Source: DATLEX01 sp035525015
GTDB taxonomy: Bacteria > Acidobacteriota > Thermoanaerobaculia > Gp7-AA8
Assembly: GCA_035525015.1 (NCBI GenBank)
Contig: DATLFC010000031.1
Location: forward strand, 1 to 6,319
Reading direction: 5' to 3'
DNA length: 6,319 nucleotides
Position numbers and translations under genes: made by a program
The notes under the pieces: generated by a model
Told to the model about the DNA's origin: nothing
Databases searched by the model: none
What the model saw: the letters and a program-made list of their open reading frames with translations, nothing else
Part shown: piece by piece, positions 1 through 5,022 of the stretch
How positions within the stretch are numbered: the stretch's first letter is position 1
Layout: every line of letters begins with the position of its first letter

Positions 1-437
1 AACGCGCCGAGGATGCCGGCGATGCTGCCGGAGGCGCCGATCGACGGGATCACCGAGTGCGGGAAGACGAACGTGTGGGCCAGGCTGCCGACCACGCCGC
101 AGGCGATGAAGAAGACGAGGTACTTCGAGTGGCCGAGGATGTCCTCGACGGCGTCGCCGAAGACCCAGAGATAGATCATGTTGCCGAAAAGGTGAACGAA
201 GCCGCCGTGCAGGAAGAGCGAGCTCACCAGCGTGATCGCCACCTCCCACGGCGCGTACCCCCACGCCTCGGCGTTGAAGAGGCGCGAGGGGATGTAGCCG
301 AACGTCTGGATGAGCCGCTCCACCGTCGGCGTCGTGAGATAGAGCTGCAGGAAGAAGATCAGGAAGTTGGCGGCGACAAGCGACCGCGTGACAACGGGCG
401 CGTGGCGACGTAGGTGCGTGTGGCGGATGGGGATCAC
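1..437 (-). CDS. Rhomboid family intramembrane serine protease, copy 1 (C-terminus beyond window)
   Basis: The first 145 codons of a polytopic membrane protease that cleaves transmembrane substrates within the bilayer. The frame opens at GTG (437-435) with the leader IPIRHTH, shared with the complete paralogue at 4223-4924. No internal ATG precedes the conserved core, so the GTG start is preferred. Visible are a first membrane helix (about residues 16-34), the HGGFVHLFGN segment (His77, His82, Asn86, matching the HxxxxHxxxN of GlpG-type rhomboids) and the GASG motif with the nucleophile Ser136. The catalytic His lies beyond the window. It aligns without any gap to bases 4488-4924. I count about 49 base differences, which give 14 amino-acid changes clustered in residues 9-44 and 100-127. 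Residues 45-99 are identical despite about eleven silent changes, which argues that both copies have been under selection. It lies 52 bp downstream of a degenerate aminotransferase tail. Confidence 0.93.
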   Translation of the reverse strand, partial: MIPIRHTHLRRHAPVVTRSLVAANFLIFFLQLYLTTPTVERLIQTFGYIPSRLFNAEAWGYAPWEVAITLVSSLFLHGGFVHLFGNMIYLWVFGDAVEDILGHSKYLVFFIACGVVGSLAHTFVFPHSVIPSIGASGSIAGILGA

Positions 438-440
438 TTT

Positions 441-478
441 TCGGGCCTCGGGCCTCGGGCCTCAGGCCTCGGGAGGCC
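441..478. repeat. Short tandem array of 7-bp units (TCGGGCC) ending in a small hairpin
   Basis: Three perfect units TCGGGCC (441-461) are followed by variants TCAGGCC (462-468) and TCGGGAG (469-475). The end of the array folds as GGCCT-CGGG-AGGCC (465-478). It fills most of the 52-bp spacer between the aminotransferase remnant and rhomboid copy 1. The matching spacer beside rhomboid copy 2 instead holds a long palindrome, so the two spacers are unrelated although the flanking genes are duplicated. No role can be read from the sequence. Confidence 0.7.
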
Positions 479-489
479 GGGCCGGAGAG

Positions 490-611
490 CTAGTTCAGCG
501 CTTTCATGATCCCCCGGACGACCTCGGACATCTGGTCTTTTTTCAGTTCGGCGTAGACGGGAATCGCGAGGGTCTGATCCGCGGCCGCCTCGAAATTCGG
601 ATAGCCGTCGC
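490..611 (-). pseudogene. DegT/DnrJ/EryC1/StrS aminotransferase, C-terminal remnant (about 40 codons)
   Basis: The minus-strand frame ends in IMKALN and a TAG stop (490-492). It encodes the last alpha-helix of the aminotransferase, the same as the complete gene at 5023-6150 (which ends IMKALNS, TGA). Bases 493-611 align without gap to 5029-5147 with only three differences. Homology stops abruptly at about 611, where a plus-strand coding remnant begins. The fragment lacks the PLP-binding lysine region and the whole N-terminal and central domains, so it cannot be an enzyme. It probably arrived as the edge of a duplicated block carrying rhomboid copy 1, or by later copying from the intact gene. 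Confidence 0.9.
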
Positions 612-1210
612 GGCACTCCGCCTGGAACTGCCGCGCGGCGCAATCGTGCGAGGGTTCGTTCGCGGCAGCACGGAGTCGGAGCGACCATACGTGTTCGTCT
701 TCATCGGCGAAGATGTGATGACGGCAATCAATCTCAAGGAGGAGTTCGGAATCTCGGGCGTTCCTCCCCGCTCACCGCAACTGTGCCCGGAGACGCCGGG
801 CTCGGAGAGCAACTCCAGTTCTACCGTCGCAGTTTCTCCATTCGTCGCTTCGATGAAGCTTGTCCCCGTGCGCCGGACCGAGCCTGGTTGATGAACTTCT
901 GCGTAGACGACATGTTTCCCGGGGGGAGGCAATCGCGACGGAGTGGTTCTGGAGTTCGTGCCGCAGCAACGGCGTCCTCGTCCCGGCCGACGATCAAAGT
1001 GGCAACGGGCAGCGCGGGTCGTTCCGGGTCACCGGTTTGCAGGCCGAAACGTACGCGATCAAGTCGCTGCGCGGCGAGATCGTCGCGCCAAACAGCGTCA
1101 CCGTGTCGGGGGCGACCACAGAAGAGATCGAGGTGGAGATCAAGGCGTCTGCGCGCCCGAGGTTGCCCGCCGATGGCGACGCCAGCGCAAGGCCTTCGAC
1201 TAACCCTTGA
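606..1210 (+). pseudogene. Decayed gene with carboxypeptidase-regulatory-like (beta-sandwich) repeats
   Basis: Three stretches read like tandem beta-sandwich domains of the carboxypeptidase-regulatory/CnaB-like type. On the plus strand, about 606-762 encodes LRLELPRGAIVRGFVRG and ends FGISGV. On the minus strand, 929 down to about 790 encodes PPPGKHVVYAEV then TATVELELLSEPGVSG. On the plus strand, about 975-1180 encodes GSFRVTGLQAETYAIKS and TEEIEVEIKAS, with a stop at 1208-1210. The G-F-x-x-x-G-(V/L)-(P/Q)-x-G/E-x-Y pattern is typical of this fold in secreted proteins. The gene has no start in the window, is cut by the aminotransferase remnant on its left, carries an inverted middle segment and needs at least one frameshift. 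It is therefore judged non-functional. The exact family is uncertain, because these folds are identified by profile searches rather than by catalytic motifs. Confidence 0.6.
763..929 (-). other. 167-bp micro-inversion inside the decayed gene
   Basis: The segment is bounded by the 7-bp inverted repeat CCTCCCC (763-769) and GGGGAGG (923-929). Its coding sense is on the minus strand while the DNA on both sides codes on the plus strand. Reversing it on paper places PPPGKHVVYAEV directly after FGISGV without a frame change, recreating the GVPPGK turn usual in carboxypeptidase-regulatory-like domains. At the other end one extra base is needed to read GVSG then TVAVSGE into the downstream plus frame. 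The inversion is inferred from coding continuity only. Confidence 0.6.
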
Positions 1211-1507
1211 TCTGCATCAGGCTATCTAGTAGTTTCACCCTTCCAACACGATCGAGGGGAATGGCTCCGGACCGACGGGGGGCACCATCACAGCCTTCTC
1301 CGGACAGTAACCAGGGAACAAGTTGGCGCCGGCGACTCGACTCCGAGTTGCCGGCGCTGCCTGTCGTCGCTGCGTTGTACCCAACAGTTGTGCTGACCGT
1401 GCCGCCCATCCGGTCGCTGCACACGCTTGTCGCACCCTCGTCACCCCCCCAGAGTTCTGGCGAGTTGTGAAACAGCGCCGGGCTCGGCTCGACCCGCGGC
1501 CGTCAGA
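1211..1507. other. Intergenic stretch without a supported gene
   Basis: About 300 bp between the decayed plus-strand gene and the convergent end of the metalloprotease gene. Open frames exist on both strands but none has a recognisable motif, a good ribosome site or similarity to neighbours. One minus-strand frame (1235-1444) ends in a proline-rich stretch, MVPPVGPEPFPSIVLEG, that could be a further gene scrap, but this is not convincing. The clear structures are the strong hairpin at 1326-1357 and a weaker imperfect stem at 1479-1496 just after the protease stop codon. Confidence 0.5.
1326..1357. terminator. Strong 14-bp-stem hairpin, possible transcription terminator
   Basis: GCGCCGGCGACTCG (1326-1339) pairs with CGAGTTGCCGGCGC (1344-1357) over 14 positions with one G-U pair and a four-base loop. 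It sits about 150 bp past the metalloprotease stop, where minus-strand transcription must end, and between convergent coding directions. There is no proper T-run on either side (minus strand continues AACTTGTTCC), so a factor-independent terminator is only a possibility. A REP-like element or the remains of a mobile-element end would look similar. Confidence 0.45.
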
Positions 1508-3541
1508 TCATCGCCTGACTGCCCGTCGCCGGACATTCGCAACGGTGATCTCGATCGAGCCGCTTCTCGCTTCGCCGCAGGCGTTCGTGACGCGCACCCA
1601 GTAGCGCGTGCTTCGCAGCAGTGGACCGACGGTGATGCTGGCGCTGCTGCCGGCGAGGCGGGACGTGTCACCGGCCGGACCCTCGAACCAGGCGTACTGC
1701 AGCGGCGCGGTCCCGCTGGCGGTGAGCGTCAGCGTCAGCAGGGAGCCGGCGCGGATGGTCTGCGACGGCGTGGTCGAGGTGATGGCCGGGCCGGCACACG
1801 CCGCGGTCACCGTCACCGTCGCCGTGGCGCTGTTGACCGGCGTCCCGCACTGACCACTCACACGCACCCAGAAGCTCGTCGTGACCGCCGGTGCAACTAC
1901 GATCCCCGTGGAGACCGCTCCATCCAGCGGCCGCGACGTGTCGCCGCTGCTCCCGACATACCACTGATACGACAGCGGCGCCGTTCCGCTCGCAGCGACA
2001 CTCAGCGTCGCCGTCTGCCCCGCCTGGATCGTCGTCGACTGCGGCTGGCTGGTGATCGACGGCGGCGTGCACGTCGCCACCGTCACTCTTGCCGTGGCAC
2101 TGTTCACCGGCGTGCCGCATTGACCGCTCACACGCACCCAGAAATCGGTCGTCGTGGTCGGCGCGACGGTGATGCTCGATGACGTCGCTCCCGAAATCGG
2201 CCGCGACGTATCGCCGCTGCTCCCGACATACCACTGATACGACAGCGGCGCCGTCCCGGCCGCCCCTACGCTCAGCGTGGCCGTCTGTCCGGCCTGAATG
2301 GTCGCCGACTGCGGCTGCGTTGTGATCGACGGTGGTGTACAACTGCTCGCCCCCGAGCCGTAGACGTGCGACGCCGCGTCCTGGTCCCAGGCCCGCAGTG
2401 CATAGTTCGATGCCACGCTTGCGTTCATCAGGGCGTCGGTGGTGAACGTCACCTGTCCCGTCTGCGGCTCGTTCGAGTGTCGAAAACCGAGGCAATGCCC
2501 CAGCTCGTGCGCGAGAATGGCTTCGAAGGTCGTCCCGGTGAATCCCGACTCGACGATGATGTCGCAGTCGACGGTGGTGAAGTAGGTATCGCCCCCGTTG
2601 GTGTTCGTCGCCGACGACGCCCAGACGGTGGCCTGCCCCACCACCGAGCCGGCCAGCGGGCCGGAGTCCGGCTGATCGAAGAACATCAGATTCCGGCCGT
2701 CATTCTCACCGTACGTTCCGCCGCTCGTTGGCCCGGCGTAGCCGATGGAGATCGAGGCGTTTGGTGCGCCGTTCCAGACGCCGCGAGCCGTGCCGATCGA
2801 CCCGGCCAGATTGCTCACCCCGCTCTGCGTCCCGACGCTCTCGGTCGTGAACGAGCCAGTCGGCCAGCGGGAGCCGCGACGGATCGATCCGGCTTCGAAC
2901 AACATCATGTAGTCGTTTCCGGGGACGTGGGAATCGGGCGTGGCCCGCCGGATCCCCGCGGCTGCTGCCTCGACGAAGTAGCCGGCCGGAGGCCTACCCC
3001 CCGCGGCCACCTCCTCGATGTAACGGAGAAAGGCCGCCGCATCGCGCGAGCCCTCACTGTGACGCCTCCCCGCCACGTCCCATCCGAAGATCTCCCCCGT
3101 CGTTGCGCCACGGACCAGGAGAGGCCGCGACGCGGCATCGAGGACGAAGCTGAATTTGCCGAGCTCCCCGGCGATGGTGGTGAAGCGCCACTCCCCCACC
3201 TGGCGCAACATCAGGAGCGCTCGCTCGCCGGGCTGAAACGACGGCTGGCCGGAGACGGCCAGCCCAACGTCGCCGACGACACCCCCCGCCTGCCTGATGA
3301 TGATCGAAGACCCTGCGGCCGCGACGCCCTTCAGACCACGCTCCACCACGGCCGGATAGTCGGTGACGATGGCACCCTCGCCGGTGAAATGGCTGTGCGA
3401 CGACTGGATCGTGACGACGGCAATCGTCTCGGCTTGCCGGACCAGATCGGCGTCCGGCGGAACCAGATACGTCGCACCCGACAGGGCCAGCGGGACGAAG
3501 AAGAGAAGCGAAGCGATTCGTGCGGAATGGAGACTCATCAT
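1508..3541 (-). CDS. Secreted metzincin-type zinc metalloprotease with three C-terminal Ig-like domains
   Basis: A 677-residue exported protein. The start chosen is ATG at 3541-3539, followed by a second Met. It gives an N-region, a hydrophobic core (about residues 9-21) and an AxA-like cleavage area near residue 23. The frame stays open 49 codons further upstream, but that part overlaps the OmpW gene. Residues 24-200 form an N-terminal domain I cannot name. Residues 205-395 are the catalytic domain, with HELGHCLGFRH at 345-355 (the zinc motif HExxHxxGxxH, catalytic Glu346) and a Met-turn candidate at Met372 in DALMNAS, as in matrixin-like metzincins. Three Ig-like domains of about 90 residues follow (401-490, 491-580, 581-670), each with a W/YxWY core and GDTSR. 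The protein ends in a basic tail, RRRAVRR. It starts 4 bp after the OmpW stop, so translational coupling is likely. The substrate is unknown. Confidence 0.9.
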   Translation of the reverse strand: MMSLHSARIASLLFFVPLALSGATYLVPPDADLVRQAETIAVVTIQSSHSHFTGEGAIVTDYPAVVERGLKGVAAAGSSIIIRQAGGVVGDVGLAVSGQPSFQPGERALLMLRQVGEWRFTTIAGELGKFSFVLDAASRPLLVRGATTGEIFGWDVAGRRHSEGSRDAAAFLRYIEEVAAGGRPPAGYFVEAAAAGIRRATPDSHVPGNDYMMLFEAGSIRRGSRWPTGSFTTESVGTQSGVSNLAGSIGTARGVWNGAPNASISIGYAGPTSGGTYGENDGRNLMFFDQPDSGPLAGSVVGQATVWASSATNTNGGDTYFTTVDCDIIVESGFTGTTFEAILAHELGHCLGFRHSNEPQTGQVTFTTDALMNASVASNYALRAWDQDAASHVYGSGASSCTPPSITTQPQSATIQAGQTATLSVGAAGTAPLSYQWYVGSSGDTSRPISGATSSSITVAPTTTTDFWVRVSGQCGTPVNSATARVTVATCTPPSITSQPQSTTIQAGQTATLSVAASGTAPLSYQWYVGSSGDTSRPLDGAVSTGIVVAPAVTTSFWVRVSGQCGTPVNSATATVTVTAACAGPAITSTTPSQTIRAGSLLTLTLTASGTAPLQYAWFEGPAGDTSRLAGSSASITVGPLLRSTRYWVRVTNACGEARSGSIEITVANVRRRAVRR
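1802..2341 (-). repeat. Two tandem 270-bp coding repeats (Ig-like domains 1 and 2)
   Basis: Ig-like domains 1 (2341-2072) and 2 (2071-1802) are in exact 270-bp register and share a 44-bp identical stretch (2211-2254 and 1941-1984). Both begin CTPPSIT and carry APLSYQWYVGSSGDTSRP and FWVRVSGQCGTPVNSATA. Domain 3 (about 1801-1532) belongs to the same family but is much more diverged (AWFEGPAGDTSR, YWVRVTNACGEA). The pattern indicates a relatively recent duplication or gene conversion between domains 1 and 2. Confidence 0.85.
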
Positions 3542-3545
3542 GCTC

Positions 3546-4169
3546 TCAGAACCGGTATCGGAGGCCGGCCGAACCGAGAAGGGGCTCGAAGCGGACGCGC
3601 CCCGAAGGTCCCAGGGGCGACCGCGCCGCGCGGAAGGTTTCAAACGGGATGTACTTGAGATCGAGGTTTGCGAACCACCGCTCGGCAAGTGCGAAATCGA
3701 ATCCGGCGTTCAGGACCAGGCCGGTCGCCGTGTCGAACTCGACCCGTCCATCTCCCAGCGGCACGTTTCCAAGGAAAATCTGCGAGCCGCCGGCGCCGAG
3801 ATACGGCCTCCATGTTCCTCTCCACGGACGCCACTGCAACACGACGGTCAGCGGCACGCCATCGACGGGATCGAGGTCGAGCAGGAAGATGGCGTCGGAA
3901 GTGACGGTGCGGACCGTCGCGTTCATCTGCGCGAACGAGGCCTTCGCCTCGATGCCCCACATCGGTGTGAATTCATAGAGCAGCCCGATGCCGACTCCCG
4001 GGCCTCCCTCGAAATCGAAATCGATGGCGGAGCCGCTGAACACTTCTTCTGACTCGTCTTTCCCGGTCTTCTCGAGCCAGTGTCCGGAAGCAATGACGCT
4101 CCACTCCCCTGCGAGCGCAGGCTCAGCGGCGCTGCCGATCACGAACAGCACGACGGCCCATCCCTTCAT
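3546..4169 (-). CDS. OmpW-family outer-membrane beta-barrel protein
   Basis: A 207-residue protein, close to the usual OmpW length. ATG at 4169-4167 gives a signal peptide, MKGWAVVLFVIGSAAEPALA, with cleavage after AxA at about residue 20. The mature part alternates aromatic and small residues as expected of an eight-stranded barrel. It shows the family's features: GxGIGLLYEF near 58-67, WRPYLGAGGS at 120-129, ANLDLKYIPF at 167-176, and a C-terminal aromatic (GLRYRF) as recognised by the BAM assembly machinery. OmpW proteins form narrow hydrophobic channels in the outer membrane; the ligand here is unknown. It lies 53 bp after rhomboid copy 2 and 4 bp before the metalloprotease. No clear Shine-Dalgarno precedes the ATG. 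A twelve-codon open frame (4204-4166) ends overlapping it as ATGA, and a small GGATC-GCGT-GATCC hairpin sits at 4206-4219. Confidence 0.88.
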   Translation of the reverse strand: MKGWAVVLFVIGSAAEPALAGEWSVIASGHWLEKTGKDESEEVFSGSAIDFDFEGGPGVGIGLLYEFTPMWGIEAKASFAQMNATVRTVTSDAIFLLDLDPVDGVPLTVVLQWRPWRGTWRPYLGAGGSQIFLGNVPLGDGRVEFDTATGLVLNAGFDFALAERWFANLDLKYIPFETFRAARSPLGPSGRVRFEPLLGSAGLRYRF

Positions 4170-4222
4170 GCAGCCCGGTCGAGCAAGAGCCGAGCCGTCC
4201 TCATCGGATCGCGTGATCCCGG

Positions 4223-4924
4223 TCACGCCTGGCGGCGCGGGAACGTCGACACCGCTTTGAGGATGGCCGCTACCCCCGCGCTGAACACAAACCCCCCCAC
4301 ATGAGCCCACCACGCCACCCCCGCCACTTCCTCCGTCCCTCGCGCCGCGGCCAGCGACGCCGCGCCGTTGAAGAACTGCAGGAAAAACCATACCGGGAGG
4401 AACAGCGCGGCGCGGATCTCCGCCATGGCCCAGTAGACCACCAGCGGAAACAGCGTCACGATCCGCGCGCTCGGATGCAGCACGAAAAACGCGCCGAGGA
4501 TGCCGGCGATGCTGCCGGAGGCCCCGATCGAGGGGATCACCGATCGAGGAAAGACGTACGTGTGCGCCAGGCTGCCGACGACACCGCAGGCGATGAAGAA
4601 GACGAGATACTTCGAATGTCCGCAGGTATCCTCCACCGCGTCGCCGAATACCCAGAGATAAATCATGTTGCCGAAAAGGTGGACGAAGCCGCCGTGCAGA
4701 AAGAGGGAGCTCACCAGCGTGATTGCCACTTCCCACGGCGCATATCCCCACGCCTCGGCGTTGAAGAGGCGCGAGGGGATGTAGCCGAACGTGTGGATGA
4801 TCCGCTCCACCGTCGGCGTCGCGAGATAGAGCTGCAGGATGAAAATGGCGAAGTTGGCGGCGACGAGCGCCCGGGTGACGATCGGCGGGTTGCGGCGCGG
4901 GTGGGTGTGGCGGATGGGGATCAA
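4223..4924 (-). CDS. Rhomboid family intramembrane serine protease, copy 2 (complete)
   Basis: A 233-residue membrane protease of GlpG-like minimal six-helix architecture. The start is TTG at 4924-4922. The paralogue at the left edge has GTG at the same place, and the first internal Met (residue 87) lies inside the catalytic core. Likely helices: 16-34, 64-76, 80-95, 104-123, 135-155 and 203-224, with further hydrophobic sequence at 157-185. The catalytic dyad is Ser136 in GASG and His208 in WAHVGG. HxxxxHxxxN is present at His77, His82 and Asn86. The short cytoplasmic N-terminus carries IPIRHTHPRR, comparable to the MIPLRD start of many rhomboids. It lies downstream of the aminotransferase gene, separated by a long hairpin, and upstream of ompW-like and metalloprotease genes. 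No dedicated substrate can be identified. There is no GlyGly-CTERM protein in the window, so a rhombosortase role is not supported. Confidence 0.95.
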   Translation of the reverse strand: MIPIRHTHPRRNPPIVTRALVAANFAIFILQLYLATPTVERIIHTFGYIPSRLFNAEAWGYAPWEVAITLVSSLFLHGGFVHLFGNMIYLWVFGDAVEDTCGHSKYLVFFIACGVVGSLAHTYVFPRSVIPSIGASGSIAGILGAFFVLHPSARIVTLFPLVVYWAMAEIRAALFLPVWFFLQFFNGAASLAAARGTEEVAGVAWWAHVGGFVFSAGVAAILKAVSTFPRRQA

Positions 4925-4936
4925 GAGTGCAGTCCA

Positions 4937-5020
4937 GTGTCATCCTGAGCGCCAGAGAGCGCGAAGGATCTCCTCATTGCGGAGGGGGTCCTTCGCCGGC
5001 TTCGCGGCTCAGGATGACAC
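4937..5020. repeat. REP-like palindromic element between aminotransferase and rhomboid genes
   Basis: The outer arms GTGTCATCCTGAGC (4937-4950) and GCTCAGGATGACAC (5007-5020) are perfect 14-bp reverse complements. Inside them GCGAAGGA (4961-4968) pairs with TCCTTCGC (4989-4996), and a short CTCC/GGAG stem caps the structure. The TCATCCTGAGCG..GAAGGATCT wording is one I recognise as a dispersed intergenic repeat in many environmental bacterial genomes. Only one copy is present here. It starts two bases after the aminotransferase stop codon, so transcripts reading into the rhomboid gene would carry a long hairpin. This could stabilise the upstream message or attenuate the downstream genes. Confidence 0.8.
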
Positions 5021-5022
5021 CT

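Noticed and set aside
441..478. CRISPR array from the short repeats near 441-478
   Set aside because: Units are 7 bp, contiguous, without spacers; this is a simple tandem repeat.
1185..1215. Integron attC-like site near the end of the decayed gene
   Set aside because: The ACTAAC sequence does not fit the RYYYAAC core and there is no matching GTTRRRY partner or imperfect palindrome of attC form.
1427..2182. A 251-codon plus-strand open frame across the protease 3' end
   Set aside because: Arginine-rich antisense of the Ig-like repeats, no ribosome site and no motif; its internal similarity simply mirrors the repeated domains.
2366..3658. A 430-codon plus-strand open frame opposite the metalloprotease gene
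   Set aside because: It is antisense to a gene with clear domains and a signal peptide. The translation is rich in Arg, Gly, Asp and Pro with no motif, as expected for a GC-rich shadow frame.
4223..4924. Rhombosortase role with a GlyGly-CTERM target
   Set aside because: The neighbouring protease ends in Ig-like domain and RRRAVRR without a Gly-Gly motif or transmembrane tail, so no target of that kind is visible.
3546..4943. Reading the OmpW gene as a 465-residue protein starting inside the rhomboid gene
   Set aside because: The upstream 258 codons overlap the rhomboid frame and read as low-complexity Arg/Gly/Pro. A proper signal peptide starts at 4169.
4301..4948. A 215-codon plus-strand open frame with a similar counterpart at 57-413
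   Set aside because: The resemblance between the two only reflects the paralogous rhomboid genes on the opposite strand; composition is typical of an antisense shadow.
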